A DNA stretch of 64,000 nucleotides, taken from NCBI RefSeq assembly GCF_019104765.1, contig NZ_JAHRXJ010000011.1, positions 1-64,000 on the forward strand. The letters are read 5' to 3'. Shown here in pieces: positions 44,509 through 55,199 of the stretch; position 1 is the first letter of the stretch, and each line of letters opens with the position of its first letter. A program made the position numbers and the translations under genes. Under the pieces are notes generated by a model. It was given only the letters and a program-made list of their open reading frames with translations. It was not told the DNA's origin and did not search any database. The stretch comes from Synechococcus sp. HK05. GTDB lineage: Bacteria > Cyanobacteriota > Cyanobacteriia > PCC-6307 > Cyanobiaceae.

Positions 44509-45144
44509 TCAAGCGGCGCTGAAGCCGCTCAGATACGGGAGGCGCGCCGCCGTCGCAGCCAGGGCATCGGCGTTGGCCAGCAACTGACCGGTGGCATCCC
44601 ACTGGCCAGTCGCCAGCATCTGCTGCGGCCCCGCAGCCAACTCCAGGGGCCAGCTCTGGTTGCCGCTGCTCAAGCGGGCTTGCGCCACATCCACCTGGAA
44701 GGAAGCCGCTGGATCGGCTTCAGCAGCGGCCTGAATCGCCAGCATCGTGTCGTGATCAGCCACCAGGCAGGGGATGCCGAGGGCGAGGCAGTTGCCGTAG
44801 AAGATCTCGGCGAAGCTCTCGCCCACCACGGCGCGGATCCCCCAGCGCATCAGCGCCTGGGGGGCATGCTCACGGCTGGAGCCGCAGCCGAAGTTGCGGT
44901 TCACCAGCAGGATCGAGGCGCCCTGATGCTCCGGGCGATCGAAGGGGTGGGGCCCAGTGGCGCTGCCGGCTAATTCGGCGCGGTCGTCGGCGAAGGCGGC
45001 GGGACCGAGCTCATCAAAGGTGACGCACTTGAGGAAGCGGGCCGGGATGATCCGATCGGTATCGATGTCATCGCCGCGCACCACCACGGTGGTGCCGCTG
45101 ACACGGCCGATCGGACCGGCGGGGAAGAGCGTGGAACTGGTCAT
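44509..45144 (-). CDS. leuD: 3-isopropylmalate dehydratase small subunit
   Basis: The 211-residue LeuD forms isopropylmalate isomerase with LeuC for leucine synthesis. The aconitase-swivel signatures are GDDIDTDRIIPARFLK (about 24-39) and VNRNFGCGSSREHAPQAL with the conserved substrate-binding loop. GIRAVVGESFAEIFYGNCL follows. ATG 45144 was chosen; the open frame upstream overlaps leuC. The leuC stop lies five bases upstream, so the genes form an operon. Confidence 0.95.
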   Translation of the reverse strand: MTSSTLFPAGPIGRVSGTTVVVRGDDIDTDRIIPARFLKCVTFDELGPAAFADDRAELAGSATGPHPFDRPEHQGASILLVNRNFGCGSSREHAPQALMRWGIRAVVGESFAEIFYGNCLALGIPCLVADHDTMLAIQAAAEADPAASFQVDVAQARLSSGNQSWPLELAAGPQQMLATGQWDATGQLLANADALAATAARLPYLSGFSAA

Positions 45145-45149
45145 CCGGA

Positions 45150-46559
45150 TCAGGCGTTGAGGAGAGTGCGAACGTCGCTCACGCGGCCGTTGATGGCAGC
45201 GGCGGCCACCATCGCCGGACTCATCAGCAGGGTGCGGCCGCTGGCGGAACCCTGGCGGCCCTTGAAGTTGCGGTTGCTGGAGCTGGCGCTGATCTGCCGG
45301 CCTTCGAGGCGGTCGGGGTTCATCGCCAGACACATCGAGCAGCCGGGTTCACGCCACTCGAAACCAGCCGCGCGGAACACCTGATCGAGGCCTTCGGCCT
45401 CAGCCGCTGCAGCCACCTGCTCGCTGCCCGGCACCACAAACGCCTTGATCCCAGGCGCCACCTGACGGCCTTTGGCCACCGCCGCCGCCGCCTGCAGATC
45501 ACTCAGGCGCCCGTTGGTGCAGCTGCCGATGAAGCACACATCCACCGGCGTACCGGCGATCGGGGTGCCGGGCTGCAGATCCATGTAGCGGTAGGCCTCC
45601 TCCGCCAGGGGACGCTCGTCGGGCGCGGTTTGCTCCAGGGTGGGCACGGTTTCATCCACACCGATGCCCTGGCCTGGCGTGATGCCCCAGGTGATGGTGG
45701 GGGCGATGGACGCGGCGTCGAAGCGCACCTCGTCGTCGAAGACGGCCTCTTCACCGCTGGCCAGGCTGCTCCACCAGGCCACCGCCTGCTCCCAGGCCTC
45801 ACCGCTGGGGGCAAAGGGCCGGCCTTTCAGATAGTCGAACGTGACCTGATCGGGGTTCACGTAGCCGCAGCGGGCGCCGCCCTCGATCGCCATGTTGCAG
45901 AGGGTCATGCGTTCCTCCATCGAGAGCGCCTCAATGGCCGGGCCAGCGAATTCATAGGCAAAGCCCACGCCGCCCTTCACGCCGAGCGTGCGGATCACGT
46001 GCAGCACCAGATCCTTGGCGTACACGCCGTTCTGCAGCTGGCCGTCCACCCAGATACGGCGAACTTTGAGCTTGCCCATCGCCAGGCTCTGGCTGGCCAG
46101 CACATCGCGCACCTGGCTGGTGCCGATGCCGAAGGCAATCGCGCCGAAGGCGCCGTGAGTGGAGGTGTGGGAGTCGCCGCAGGCGACGGTCATGCCTGGC
46201 TGGGTGAGGCCCAGTTCGGGAGCGATCACGTGCACGATCCCCTGGCGGCCGCTGCCGATGCCGTGCAAGGTGATGCCGTGCTCGGCGCAGTTGGCCTCGA
46301 GCGTGGCGAGCATCTCCTCAGCCAACGGGTCGGCGAAGGGGCGTGCTTGGGAGGTGGTGGGCACGATGTGATCCACCGTGGCCACGGTGCGCTCGGGGTG
46401 GCGCACGCTCAGGCCCAGATCCTTGAGGCCGGCGAAAGCCTGCGGGCTGGTCACCTCATGGATGAGGTGCAGACCAATGAACAGCTGGGTGGAGCCGCCG
46501 GGCAGCTGGGCCACCTGATGCAGATCCCAAACCTTGTCGTAAAGGGTGCCGGAGCTCAC
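45150..46559 (-). CDS. leuC: 3-isopropylmalate dehydratase large subunit
   Basis: The 469-residue LeuC carries the 4Fe-4S cluster of isopropylmalate isomerase. It begins at GTG 46559 ([20 protein letters not shown]). Cluster ligand cysteines lie in [15 protein letters not shown] and in [15 protein letters not shown]. The conserved [20 protein letters not shown] is present, as is the C-terminal [20 protein letters not shown]. The upstream part of the long open frame (to 46877) overlaps cinA and is not used. leuD follows. Confidence 0.95.
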   Translation of the reverse strand: MSSGTLYDKVWDLHQVAQLPGGSTQLFIGLHLIHEVTSPQAFAGLKDLGLSVRHPERTVATVDHIVPTTSQARPFADPLAEEMLATLEANCAEHGITLHGIGSGRQGIVHVIAPELGLTQPGMTVACGDSHTSTHGAFGAIAFGIGTSQVRDVLASQSLAMGKLKVRRIWVDGQLQNGVYAKDLVLHVIRTLGVKGGVGFAYEFAGPAIEALSMEERMTLCNMAIEGGARCGYVNPDQVTFDYLKGRPFAPSGEAWEQAVAWWSSLASGEEAVFDDEVRFDAASIAPTITWGITPGQGIGVDETVPTLEQTAPDERPLAEEAYRYMDLQPGTPIAGTPVDVCFIGSCTNGRLSDLQAAAAVAKGRQVAPGIKAFVVPGSEQVAAAAEAEGLDQVFRAAGFEWREPGCSMCLAMNPDRLEGRQISASSSNRNFKGRQGSASGRTLLMSPAMVAAAAINGRVSDVRTLLNA

Positions 46560-46614
46560 GGCGCATCCACCAACGCAGCCCGCGAGCCTAGGGCGGAGAG
46601 CGATACCGGCCTGC

Positions 46615-47862
46615 TCAGCCCGCGAGCAACCGCAGGCGCAACCGGTTGAGGGCTTCGCCGGCGCTGAGGGTTTGAATCCAGGCCCGGCCGCGGCTCGTGC
46701 CGAAGCGCACTCCCTCGCTGCTGCAGCCATTCGGGCCAGCGACCGCCAGATGCACCAAGCCCACGGGTTTGGCATCGCTGCCGCCCCCTGGGCCAGCCAC
46801 GCCCGTGATCGCCAGCGCCCAATCGGCCCCGGTGGCGCGCCGAGCCCCTTCCGCCATGGCCTGGGCCACCGGATCACTCACAGCGCCATGGGCCTCCAAC
46901 AGACCCGGTCCAACCCCCAGAAGCCCCTCCTTCACGGCGTTGGCGTAGGCGATCACGCCCCCTAGAAACACATCCGAAGCGCCAGGCACCGCCGCCAGAG
47001 CAGCCCCCAGGCCTCCGCCTGTGCAACTCTCGGCCACCGCCAGGGTCTGGCCTCGCTGACGCAGCAGCTCAAGCACCACCAAAGCCAGGCTCGCGTCGTC
47101 CGCACCGAAACAGGCCGCCCCCGCCCGGGAGCGAATCTCCGCTTCCAGCGGCGCCAGCAAGGCCTCCGCTTCCGCGGTGGAGGCAGCCCGCGCCGTGATC
47201 CGCAGCTTCACCTCACCGGCACCGGCATAGGGCGCCACGGTGGGGTTGGAGCCCTCCAGCAGATCCGCCATCTGCTCGGCCAGGTTCGATTCGCCCACCC
47301 CCCAGAAGCGCAGCATCCGGCTGGCGAAGACGCCGTCGGCGAGCCCGGCGGCCGCCAGCCAGGGAGCAGCGGTGGCCTGCCACATCGCCCGCATCTCGCT
47401 GGGCACCCCCGGGAAGGTGAGGATCGTGAAATCCGGGCGCGGGCTCCAGATCATGCCGGGAGCCGTGCCGGTGGGATTGGGCAGCAGCGTGGCCCCCTCC
47501 GGCAGGAAGGCCTGGCGGCGGTTGCTGGCGGCGCAGGGGCGGCCGCGGGCAGCCAGACGGGCCTGAATCTCGGCCCACACCTGGGGATGCTCCACCAGGG
47601 GCGCCCCGAAGGCGGCGGCTATCGCCTCGGTGGTGAGGTCGTCGGGGGTGGGGCCGAGGCCGCCGGTGGTGAGCAACACGCGGCAACGCCCCGCCGCGGC
47701 CTGCAGCTCACTGATCAGGCGCTCGCGGTTGTCGCCCACCACGAGCTGGCGGTGATGGGGAATGCCCAGGGCGGCGAGCTGCTCGGCCATCCAGCGGGCG
47801 TTGCCGTTGGTGATGTTGCCCAGGAGTAGCTCGGTGCCGATGCAGAGGATTTCAGCGCTCAT
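46615..47862 (-). CDS. cinA: CinA-family protein (nicotinamide-nucleotide amidase/pyrophosphatase)
   Basis: The 415-residue protein joins a COG1058 (MoaB-like) domain, with [19 protein letters not shown] and [20 protein letters not shown], to a C-terminal PncC-type amidase domain, with [20 protein letters not shown] and [20 protein letters not shown]. CinA proteins recycle NMN in NAD metabolism and are linked to competence in some bacteria. Its start overlaps the end of the WecA-like gene by 11 bases, so translation may be coupled. Confidence 0.92.
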   Translation of the reverse strand: MSAEILCIGTELLLGNITNGNARWMAEQLAALGIPHHRQLVVGDNRERLISELQAAAGRCRVLLTTGGLGPTPDDLTTEAIAAAFGAPLVEHPQVWAEIQARLAARGRPCAASNRRQAFLPEGATLLPNPTGTAPGMIWSPRPDFTILTFPGVPSEMRAMWQATAAPWLAAAGLADGVFASRMLRFWGVGESNLAEQMADLLEGSNPTVAPYAGAGEVKLRITARAASTAEAEALLAPLEAEIRSRAGAACFGADDASLALVVLELLRQRGQTLAVAESCTGGGLGAALAAVPGASDVFLGGVIAYANAVKEGLLGVGPGLLEAHGAVSDPVAQAMAEGARRATGADWALAITGVAGPGGGSDAKPVGLVHLAVAGPNGCSSEGVRFGTSRGRAWIQTLSAGEALNRLRLRLLAG

Positions 47863-48946
47863 CCCCGGCCAGCTCGCGGTTGAGGCTGCGGCGGGCGGCG
47901 ATCACCACCACGATCAGCACGGCGGTGGCCAGTCCCAGCCAGAGAAAGCGCAGTTCTGCATTGGCCAACACCAAGGCCAGGGCGGCCAGCCATTGGGTGA
48001 AGGCGTAGATCAGCACCACGGTGCGGCGGTGGCTGAAACCAGCGCGCAGCAGGCGGTGATGCAGATGGCGCCGATCCGGATAGAAGGGGGAATGGCCCTG
48101 GCTGAGGCGCCCCATGATCACGGCCGACATATCCGCCAGCGGCAGCGACAGGATCAACAGCGGCAGCAGCAGGCTCACGCTGGTGAGCCCTTTGGCCGGC
48201 CCCACGATGCTGATCGCCGCCAGGGCAAAACCAAGGAAGTAGGAACCGCCATCGCCCATGAAGATGCGAGCGGGGTTGAAGTTGTGGCGCAGAAAGCCCA
48301 GGCAGCTTCCGGCCAACGCTGCGGCAAGCAGCCCTGGGGCAGGCTGATTGAGGCTGTAGCTCACCGACAGCAGGCCCACCGCGGCGATCCCACTCACACC
48401 GGCGGCCAGGCCATCGAGGCCATCAAGCCAGTTGATCGCATTGGTGATGCCCACCAGCCAGATCACCGTGGCCAGCAAGCTGAGCCCATCGGGCAGCGGG
48501 ATGGCGCCTGGCGGCCCGCCAAAGAGATGAAAGGGCAGATCGATCGCGCCGATCTGCACCCCTTGGCTCCACACCACCATCGCCACCAGCACCTGACCGC
48601 CGAGGCGGGGCAGCGGGGGCAAAGCAAAGAGGTCGTCGGCCAGGCCGATCACAAAAAAGCAGAGCGCCCCGGCAAGGGTGGTCCAAATCTGGCTATCGCG
48701 CTGGGGCGGCAGCTCCACGAAGCCACCCATCAGCCAGATCAAGGCCAGGGCGATCACAAACCCGCCAACAATGCCCACCCCGCCCAAGCGCACCATCGGG
48801 GTGGTGTGCTGCTTGCGGGAATCGGGCGGATCAATCAGGCCCCAGCGCAAGCCAGCGGCGCGCACGATGGGCACCAGCAGTGCGGTGCACACCGCCGCCA
48901 TGCCGAACGCCAGAACAGCGGCGAGATCCGGCCGGCTGGAGATCAT
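47852..48946 (-). CDS. WecA/TagO-like polyprenyl-phosphate sugar-1-phosphate transferase
   Basis: The 364-residue protein has about ten membrane helices. Family motifs: [13 protein letters not shown] with the DD pair, [27 protein letters not shown], and the cytoplasmic loop [15 protein letters not shown] with the HLHH signature. Such enzymes move GlcNAc-1-P or a related sugar to undecaprenyl phosphate at the start of O-antigen or teichoic-type glycans. The sugar is not determined. MraY itself would have other loop residues. It overlaps cinA and follows glyA by 65 bases. Confidence 0.88.
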   Translation of the reverse strand: MISSRPDLAAVLAFGMAAVCTALLVPIVRAAGLRWGLIDPPDSRKQHTTPMVRLGGVGIVGGFVIALALIWLMGGFVELPPQRDSQIWTTLAGALCFFVIGLADDLFALPPLPRLGGQVLVAMVVWSQGVQIGAIDLPFHLFGGPPGAIPLPDGLSLLATVIWLVGITNAINWLDGLDGLAAGVSGIAAVGLLSVSYSLNQPAPGLLAAALAGSCLGFLRHNFNPARIFMGDGGSYFLGFALAAISIVGPAKGLTSVSLLLPLLILSLPLADMSAVIMGRLSQGHSPFYPDRRHLHHRLLRAGFSHRRTVVLIYAFTQWLAALALVLANAELRFLWLGLATAVLIVVVIAARRSLNRELAGDER

Positions 48947-49011
48947 CGAGGGCGGTGCGCGGTCAGATGGGGGGCCGGGAAAAGGCCTGCCGAGCGGAGC
49001 TTAAGCGCCGT

Positions 49012-50301
49012 TCAGGCAGGCTGCAGCTCGCGTGTTTCGGCGTAGAGCGGGAAACGCTCACACAGGGCCGCCACGCGCCCGCGGCAGCGCTGCTCGATCG
49101 CAGCATCCTCGGGGTTGAGCAGGCGATCGGCGATCACATCGGCCACCTCGCGGAAGGCCGCCTCATCGAAGCCGCGGGTGGTGCAGGCGGCGGTGCCCAG
49201 GCGCAGGCCGCTGGTCACGAACGGCGACTGGGGATCGAAAGGCACGGTGTTCTTGTTGGCGGTGATGTGCACATCGCTCACCAGCAGATCGGCCACCTTG
49301 CCGGTCATGCCGATGCCGCGCAGATCGAGCAGCACGATGTGGTTATCGGTGCCGCCGCTCACCACGTCGATGCCGCGCTCCTGGATGCGGGCGGCGAGAG
49401 CCTGGGCGTTGGCCACCACCTGCTGGGCGTAGGCCTTGAAGGAGGGCTGCAGCGCTTCACCGAAGGCGACAGCCTTGGCGGCGATCACGTGCTCGAGCGG
49501 GCCGCCCTGGCTACCGGGGAACACAGCCTTATCGAACTGCTTGGCGAACTCAGCGTCGCGGCAGAGGATCAGGCCGCCGCGGGGGCCGCGCAGGGTCTTG
49601 TGGGTGGTGGTGGTCACCACATCGCACACGGGCACGGGGCTGGGGTGCACGCCAGCAGCCACCAGGCCGGCGATGTGGGCCATGTCGGCCAGCAGGTAGG
49701 CGCCCACTTCATCGGCGATGGAGCGGAAGGCCTCGAAGTTGATGGTGCGGGGGTAGGCGGAGTAGCCGCACACGATCAGCTTGGGCTTGTGCTCGAGCGC
49801 CAGCTGGCGGATCGTGTCGAAATTGAGCTGCTGGGTGGCCTCATCCACCCCGTAGTGCACCGCCTTGAACCACTTGCCGCTCACGTTCACAGGCGAGCCG
49901 TGGGTGAGGTGGCCGCCGTGGCTCAGATCCATGCCCAGGATCGTGTCCCCGGGCTGGAGCAGCGCCAGGAACACGGCGAAATTCGCTTGCGCACCACTGT
50001 GGGGCTGCACGTTGGCCCAAGCGGCACCGAAGAGCTCCTTGGCGCGCTCAATCGCCAGCTCCTCGATCGCATCCACGTGCTCACAGCCGCCGTAGTAGCG
50101 CTTGGAGGGCAGACCCTCGGCGTACTTGTTGGTGAGCACCGAGCCCTGGGCCTCCATCACGGCGCGGGAGGCGAAGTTCTCCGAAGCGATCAGCTCCAGG
50201 TGCGTCTGCTGCCGGTGCAGTTCCTTGCCGATCAGGGCTGCGATCGCGGGATCACCGGCCGCCAGCGACTGGTTCACGGCTGCTCCGGTGGACTCCGCCA
50301 T
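49012..50301 (-). CDS. glyA: Serine hydroxymethyltransferase
   Basis: The 429-residue PLP enzyme interconverts serine and glycine and feeds one-carbon folate pools. The lysine that binds PLP is in [20 protein letters not shown]. Other conserved stretches are [39 protein letters not shown] and [20 protein letters not shown]. Length and order of motifs are normal. In cyanobacteria it also serves photorespiratory glycine. tRNA-Arg is upstream on the same strand, with a terminator between. Confidence 0.96.
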   Translation of the reverse strand: MAESTGAAVNQSLAAGDPAIAALIGKELHRQQTHLELIASENFASRAVMEAQGSVLTNKYAEGLPSKRYYGGCEHVDAIEELAIERAKELFGAAWANVQPHSGAQANFAVFLALLQPGDTILGMDLSHGGHLTHGSPVNVSGKWFKAVHYGVDEATQQLNFDTIRQLALEHKPKLIVCGYSAYPRTINFEAFRSIADEVGAYLLADMAHIAGLVAAGVHPSPVPVCDVVTTTTHKTLRGPRGGLILCRDAEFAKQFDKAVFPGSQGGPLEHVIAAKAVAFGEALQPSFKAYAQQVVANAQALAARIQERGIDVVSGGTDNHIVLLDLRGIGMTGKVADLLVSDVHITANKNTVPFDPQSPFVTSGLRLGTAACTTRGFDEAAFREVADVIADRLLNPEDAAIEQRCRGRVAALCERFPLYAETRELQPA

Positions 50302-50396
50302 GGCAGATCAAGGGGTGTGAGTGGCCCTGATCGTAAGAAACCGCAGCACTCAGCGCCCACCACCAGCCGACCATGGCCAGCAACCGAAGCGGGCAC

Positions 50397-50424
50397 AAAA
50401 AAACCGCTCCCGGAGGAGCGGTTT
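50397..50424 (-). terminator. Rho-independent terminator of tRNA-Arg
   Basis: A perfect 10-bp stem AAACCGCTCC/GGAGCGGTTT with a four-base loop lies 12 bases after the tRNA-Arg 3' end. On the minus strand it is followed by T, the complement of the A run at 50397-50403. It separates tRNA-Arg from glyA. Confidence 0.85.
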
Positions 50425-50436
50425 GAACTTGAAAGG

Positions 50437-50510
50437 CGCGCCTGGAGAGATTCGAACTCCCGACCCTCTGATCCGTAGTCAGATGCTCTAATCCGCTGAG
50501 CTACAAGCGC
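50437..50510 (-). tRNA. tRNA-Arg (anticodon ACG)
   Basis: On the minus strand the acceptor GCGCTTG pairs with CAGGCGC (one T-G), the D stem is GCTC/GAGC, the anticodon stem TCTGA/TCAGA with loop CTACGGA gives anticodon ACG, and the T stem is GGGAG/CTCTC. Discriminator is G. The wobble A is normally edited to inosine by TadA so it reads CGN codons. Confidence 0.95.
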
Positions 50511-50580
50511 CTTCGCCTGCCCTGACATTGTGCCCATACCGAGGGCCCACCCGTCAACAAACCCCCGCTTCCAAACCCCG

Positions 50581-50820
50581 ATGCCGATCCGCTGGTACGG
50601 ACCCGCCAACCCCGAAGACCCCACCTACCGGCACTTCAACCGGATCGTGAATCTGGTGCTGCACACCATGGTGTTTGCCGCGCTCAACAGCGGTCTGTGG
50701 TTCGTGCAGAACATGCGCCACCCCTTCAACCACCTGGCCTGGCTCACCGAGGCTTGGGCGCTTGTGCTGGTGGTGCAGCTGATCAGCGTGGTCGCCCAGC
50801 GGCCGCAGACGCCATCCTGA
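50581..50820 (+). CDS. Two-helix (2TM-like) membrane protein
   Basis: The 79-residue protein has a short soluble start (MPIRWYGPANPEDPTYRHFN), a hydrophobic helix (RIVNLVLHTMVFAALNSGLW) and a second helix (WLTEAWALVLVVQLISVVAQ). A loop with FVQNMRHPFNHL joins them. The pattern resembles the small 2TM domain family often found near kinases; here no kinase is adjacent. ATG 50581 is chosen over an in-frame upstream start at 50530 that has no similarity. It precedes the DUF3181 gene. Confidence 0.65.
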   Translation: MPIRWYGPANPEDPTYRHFNRIVNLVLHTMVFAALNSGLWFVQNMRHPFNHLAWLTEAWALVLVVQLISVVAQRPQTPS

Positions 50821-50842
50821 GGGCACCCCGCACCAGGCCGCG

Positions 50843-51130
50843 ATGACCCTTTCCGCCAGCGAGATCCGGGATCTGCAACTGGAGATTGCCGATCGGCTCT
50901 ACATCCAGATCGGCGGATGGCATCTCTACCTGGGCGATGCCGGCGTTGCGGAAGCCCTGGCGATCGAATGTGCCGCGCGGCTGGAACAAGGCGCCGGCGT
51001 GTGCGCACGCCAGGCCCTCGAAGCGGTGCAGGTACCCATCGGGGGCGGCAGCAGCAAACTGCCTCTGGCACGGCTCGTGCCGGCCGGCCAGCTGCAGGAT
51101 CTCGAGGATCTGCTCGCCAATCGCGGTTAG
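50843..51130 (+). CDS. DUF3181-family small protein
   Basis: The soluble 95-residue protein starts MTLSASEIRDLQLEIADRLY and continues IQIGGWHLYLGDAGVAEALA. It ends with GGGSSKLPLARLVPAGQLQD and a leucine-rich helix. The fit is to the cyanobacterial DUF3181 family, function unknown. It stands in a same-strand run of three small genes (50581, 50843, 51155) and is probably cotranscribed with them. Confidence 0.7.
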   Translation: MTLSASEIRDLQLEIADRLYIQIGGWHLYLGDAGVAEALAIECAARLEQGAGVCARQALEAVQVPIGGGSSKLPLARLVPAGQLQDLEDLLANRG

Positions 51131-51154
51131 GGTTGCGCATCCCGCTGCGGCCCT

Positions 51155-51409
51155 GTGCTGGTCATCGAGGTCACCAACGCTCGAGAGGTTGTGCGCCAGC
51201 GCATTGGCCCGCTGGGCAGCCGCCTGATCGGGAAAGTAGTGGACGCCGAGGCGCAGGTGGAGAAGGCACTGATGCAGGAGATGGAGACCGCCTTCCGCGA
51301 CTTCGGCATCGAGGCCCGCATCTATTCCGTAGATGGTCCTGCCATGGTGGGGCGCAGCCACTTGGAAGTGCCGATCCACGTGCGCGAAGAGCGCGTGGTG
51401 GAGCTCTGA
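51155..51409 (+). CDS. Small protein, function unknown
   Basis: The product is 84 residues from a GTG start (MLVIEVTNAREVVRQRIGPL, GSRLIGKVVDAEAQVEKALM). It ends in strand-like IYSVDGPAMVGRSHLEVPIH and VREERVVEL. The mix of alpha and beta suggests a small alpha/beta fold. I do not recognise the family. It converges with murJ, with 19 bases between stops. Confidence 0.6.
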   Translation: MLVIEVTNAREVVRQRIGPLGSRLIGKVVDAEAQVEKALMQEMETAFRDFGIEARIYSVDGPAMVGRSHLEVPIHVREERVVEL

Positions 51410-51428
51410 GGCACGGGCAGCACTTGTT

Positions 51429-53084
51429 TCAACGCTTCAAGGGCAGCCGGCGTGTGAGTTGCCCTGTGAGCTGACGGCTGATCTGAGTGGCCTCCGGCAC
51501 ACCAGCCCAGCTCGCGATCAGCCCATAGACCAGCAACCCAGCCGCCGCACAGAGGCCGCACTGCAGCACCAAGCCGATCAGATCGGTGGGCCAGGCGATC
51601 AGCACCGAGAGGCCGAAGCTGAGCCCGCCGGCCAGCAACGCCGCCACCAGCAGCAACAGGCTGTCGCGGGCCCAGGCGGCCAGAGGCAAGCCACCCAGCC
51701 GGCGCTGCAGAGCCAGCAGCAGCCCCAGGCAGGTGATCAAATTCACGCCCACGGTGGCCAGCACCAAACCCGGGGCACCGAAATTCAGGGCCGGCAGCTG
51801 CAAACCCCAGGGGGTGGGGCCACCCACCAGCAGCCAGTCGAAGAGGGCGTTGAGGCCGATGCCCGCCATCGAGAAGCGGAAGGGGGTGGTGCCATCGCCA
51901 AGGGCATAAAACACGCGCACCAACACATCGCGGCCCAGATAAGCGGGCATGCCCACGCCGTAGGCCATCAGCAGCCCGCCCACGAGGGCAGCGGCGCTGG
52001 CATTGAACGCACCTCGCTCGTAGATCAGCGCCACGATCGGCCCCGCCAGGGCCACCATCAACGCCCCCAGCGGAAGCATGGATGCATTGGAGAGCATCAG
52101 GCCTTGGCGGATGCGGCCGATCAGTTCAGGGCGATCCGCCGGGGCCGTGAGCCGCGCAAACACCGGCAGCAGCGGCACGAGCAGGGCATTGGATAGCAGG
52201 CCCAGGGGCGTCTGCACCAGCAGGTTGGCGTAGCCCAAACCCGCTGCCGCCCCCACGATGCCGGAGGCAAAGAACAGATCGGTGAACACGTTGATCTGCA
52301 ACATGCCCGAGGAGAGGGTGGCCGGGCCCATCACCCGCAACACCTCCTGCACGCCGGGGTGCTTCCAGTCCCACACCAGCTGGAATTTGTGCAGCCCCTG
52401 GCGCGCCAGGGCTGGCAGCTGGATCAGCCACTGAAACACCGCGCCCAGCAGCGTGGTGCCCGCCAGCACGGCGCCACCAAGGAAGGCGTATTGCGGCAGC
52501 GCAATCGCGGAACCCAGGTGCAACCAGAGGATCCCCAGGCCGGCGATCACCGCCACGCTGGAGAGGAGCGGGCTCACCGAGGGCAACCAAAACTCATCCG
52601 CCGCATTGAGGGCGCCGAAACCCAGGCCGATCAGCCCGGCGAAGAGCGCCATCGGCGCCATCCAGCGCAGCTCCAGCACCGCAATGGCGTGGCGCTCCGC
52701 ATCCAGGCCTGGGCCAACCAGATCGATCAGCGGATCGGCCGCCACGAACAACAGCAGCGTCACCACAATCAGGGCTGCCCCCACCAGGGTGTTGATGGCG
52801 GCGAGCACGTGGGCGCCCTCCTCCCGGGGCCGGCGCGAGAGGGCGCTCACCATGGCGCTGTGGAAGGGGCCATTGATGCCGCCCAGGAGGATCAGCAGAA
52901 AGCCCGGCAACACATAGGCATAGTTGTAGGCGTCGTAGGCGGCCCCCACCCCGAACGCTGCCGCAATCGCCTGTTGCCGCACCAGGCCCGCCAGCTTGCT
53001 CAGGGCCGTGGCCACCGCCACGATCAGGGCAATGCGCCGCAGGGAGCGGGCGGCGGCAGGGGCGGGGCTGGGCGGTTCGCTCAT
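51429..53084 (-). CDS. murJ: Lipid II flippase MurJ
   Basis: The 551-residue protein has about fourteen transmembrane helices of the MOP superfamily. It begins SLRRIALIVAVATALSKLAG then LVRQQAIAAAFGVGAAYDAY and FLLILLGGINGPFHSAMVSA, all typical of MurJ/MviN. It moves the peptidoglycan precursor lipid II across the membrane. ATG 53084 was chosen because residues upstream read across the divergent sfsA leader. It pairs with the WecA-like gene and glmM as part of envelope synthesis. Confidence 0.93.
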   Translation of the reverse strand: MSEPPSPAPAAARSLRRIALIVAVATALSKLAGLVRQQAIAAAFGVGAAYDAYNYAYVLPGFLLILLGGINGPFHSAMVSALSRRPREEGAHVLAAINTLVGAALIVVTLLLFVAADPLIDLVGPGLDAERHAIAVLELRWMAPMALFAGLIGLGFGALNAADEFWLPSVSPLLSSVAVIAGLGILWLHLGSAIALPQYAFLGGAVLAGTTLLGAVFQWLIQLPALARQGLHKFQLVWDWKHPGVQEVLRVMGPATLSSGMLQINVFTDLFFASGIVGAAAGLGYANLLVQTPLGLLSNALLVPLLPVFARLTAPADRPELIGRIRQGLMLSNASMLPLGALMVALAGPIVALIYERGAFNASAAALVGGLLMAYGVGMPAYLGRDVLVRVFYALGDGTTPFRFSMAGIGLNALFDWLLVGGPTPWGLQLPALNFGAPGLVLATVGVNLITCLGLLLALQRRLGGLPLAAWARDSLLLLVAALLAGGLSFGLSVLIAWPTDLIGLVLQCGLCAAAGLLVYGLIASWAGVPEATQISRQLTGQLTRRLPLKR

Positions 53085-53143
53085 CCGGTGCGGCTTTGGG
53101 CCCAACTCGAGCGATTCTTGCCTGCAGAAGAAGCCTTGTCGTG

Positions 53144-53914
53144 ATGCCGGTTGCCGCCGCACCCGAAGCCCAGCCAGTGTTGACGCTGGAGCCCCTGCAG
53201 GAGGGCGTGCTGCTCAAGCGCTACAAGCGTTTTCTCGCGGATGTGGAGCTCGATTCCGGCGACGTGGTCACCGCCCACTGCGCCAACACCGGCCCGATGA
53301 CCGGGGTGCTGCACGTGGGCGGGCGCGTGCGGCTGCGCCATGCCCCCTCGCCCACCCGCAAGCTGGCCTGGACCTGGGAGCAGGCGCAGGTGCCCGGCAC
53401 GGCTGGCGAGCCGGTGTGGGTGGGGATCAACACGGCCCTGCCCAACCGGCTGGTGCGCGCCACGATCGCGGCCGGCTGCCTGGAGCCCTGGCTGGGGCCG
53501 ATCGCCAGCATCCGCGCTGAGGTGGCCTACGGCGCCAACCGCCGCAGCCGCATCGATTTGCTGCTCACCCCCGCCGAAGGCGCTGCCGACCCGCGCCCGA
53601 TCTATGTGGAGGTGAAGAACACCACCTGGACCGACGGCGATCTGGCGCTCTTCCCAGACACCGTGACCGAGCGAGGCCAGAAACACCTCGAGGAGCTGAT
53701 GGGCGTGCTGCCGGAGGCCCGCGCCGTGCTGGTGCCCTGCCTGAGCCGCGCCGATGTGAGCCGCTTCGCCCCCGGCGACAGCGCCGACCCGCGCTACGGG
53801 GAGCTTTTCCGTCAGGCCCTCGATGCCGGCGTGGAAGTGCTGCCCTGCCGCTATGGCTTCGATCACGAAGCCGTGCGCTGGCTGGGGGTGGTACCCGTGC
53901 AGCGCCAGAGCTGA
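53144..53914 (+). CDS. sfsA: SfsA-family nuclease-fold DNA-binding protein
   Basis: The 256-residue protein contains the SfsA pattern [40 protein letters not shown] and [20 protein letters not shown] followed by [16 protein letters not shown]. The C-terminal domain resembles restriction-endonuclease folds. E. coli SfsA affects maltose gene expression; its biochemical role is not settled. ATG 53144 is used, with GTG 53141 directly before it. It is divergent from murJ, 59 bases between. ispH follows. Confidence 0.9.
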   Translation: MPVAAAPEAQPVLTLEPLQEGVLLKRYKRFLADVELDSGDVVTAHCANTGPMTGVLHVGGRVRLRHAPSPTRKLAWTWEQAQVPGTAGEPVWVGINTALPNRLVRATIAAGCLEPWLGPIASIRAEVAYGANRRSRIDLLLTPAEGAADPRPIYVEVKNTTWTDGDLALFPDTVTERGQKHLEELMGVLPEARAVLVPCLSRADVSRFAPGDSADPRYGELFRQALDAGVEVLPCRYGFDHEAVRWLGVVPVQRQS

Positions 53915-53955
53915 GGCCAGGCCCCATAGAGTTGGCATCCCCCGTGCCCGCCGCC

Positions 53956-55152
53956 GTGGATACCCGCGCGTTCAAGCGATCCCTGCACCATTCGGATCGC
54001 TACAACCGCCGCGGCTTCGGCCTGGGCGAGGAAGTGGCGGGCAGCCTGGAGCAGGCGTATCAGAGCAACCTGATCGCCAGCCTGCGGGAGAACGGCTATC
54101 AGCTGCAGCACGGACGCTTGAGCGTGAAGCTCGCTGAGGCCTTCGGCTTCTGCTGGGGTGTGGAGCGTGCGGTGGCCATGGCCTACGAAACCCGGCGCCA
54201 CTACCCCACCGAGCGGATCTGGATCACCAACGAAATCATCCACAACCCCTCGGTGAACGATCACCTGCGGGAGATGAACGTGCTGTTCATCCCCGTGGAT
54301 GGCGGCGTGAAGGACTTCTCCGACGTCGCCAGCGGCGATGTGGTGATCCTGCCGGCCTTCGGCGCCACGGTGCAGGAGATGCAGCTGCTCAACGAGCGTG
54401 GCTGCCACATCGTGGACACCACCTGCCCCTGGGTGTCCAAGGTGTGGAACACCGTGGAGAAGCACAAGAAGCACGCGATCACCTCGATCATTCACGGCAA
54501 GGTGAAGCACGAGGAAACGCTGGCCACCAGCTCCTTTGCCGGCACCTATCTGGTGGTGCTCGATCTGGCGGAAGCCCAGCTGGTGTGCGATTACATCCTG
54601 GGTAAGGGCAATCGCGAGGCGTTCATGGCCCGGTTCGCCAAGGCCTGCTCCCCCGGCTTCGACCCCGACCGCGACCTCAGCCGGGTGGGCGTGGCCAACC
54701 AGACCACGATGCTCAAGAGCGAGACCGAGGAGATCGGCCGGCTGTTCGAGCGCACGATGCTGCAGCGCTTCGGCCCCACCGAACTTAACGACCACTTCGT
54801 GGCCTTCAACACCATCTGCGATGCCACCCAGGAGCGACAAGACGCGATGTTCGCTCTGGTGGATGAGCCGCTTGATCTGATGGTGGTGATCGGCGGGTAC
54901 AACTCCTCCAACACAACTCACCTGCAGGAGATCGCGGTGAGCCGCGGCATCCGCTCCTTCCACATCGACACCCCCGAGCGCATCGGCCCCGGCAACCGCA
55001 TCGAGCACAAGCCCCTGGGGGGCGAACTGGAGGTGGTGGAGCCCTTCCTGCCGGAGGGCACGCTGCGGGTGGGCATCACCTCCGGCGCCTCCACACCGGA
55101 TCGGGTGGTGGAAGACGTGATCAGCCGCCTGATGGATCTGGCCGACGCCTGA
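53956..55152 (+). CDS. ispH: 4-hydroxy-3-methylbut-2-enyl diphosphate reductase
   Basis: The 398-residue iron-sulfur enzyme makes IPP and DMAPP, the last MEP-pathway step, feeding carotenoids and chlorophyll phytol. The three cluster cysteines are in [35 protein letters not shown] and [16 protein letters not shown]. The sequence matches the cyanobacterial/plant type with an N-terminal extension ([20 protein letters not shown]). GTG 53956 fits that N terminus; TTG 53932 is a longer in-frame alternative. Confidence 0.94.
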   Translation: MDTRAFKRSLHHSDRYNRRGFGLGEEVAGSLEQAYQSNLIASLRENGYQLQHGRLSVKLAEAFGFCWGVERAVAMAYETRRHYPTERIWITNEIIHNPSVNDHLREMNVLFIPVDGGVKDFSDVASGDVVILPAFGATVQEMQLLNERGCHIVDTTCPWVSKVWNTVEKHKKHAITSIIHGKVKHEETLATSSFAGTYLVVLDLAEAQLVCDYILGKGNREAFMARFAKACSPGFDPDRDLSRVGVANQTTMLKSETEEIGRLFERTMLQRFGPTELNDHFVAFNTICDATQERQDAMFALVDEPLDLMVVIGGYNSSNTTHLQEIAVSRGIRSFHIDTPERIGPGNRIEHKPLGGELEVVEPFLPEGTLRVGITSGASTPDRVVEDVISRLMDLADA

Positions 55153-55199
55153 TCGGGCTGTCACAGCGACTGCAATCCAGGCCGCAGCCGGGCTTTACA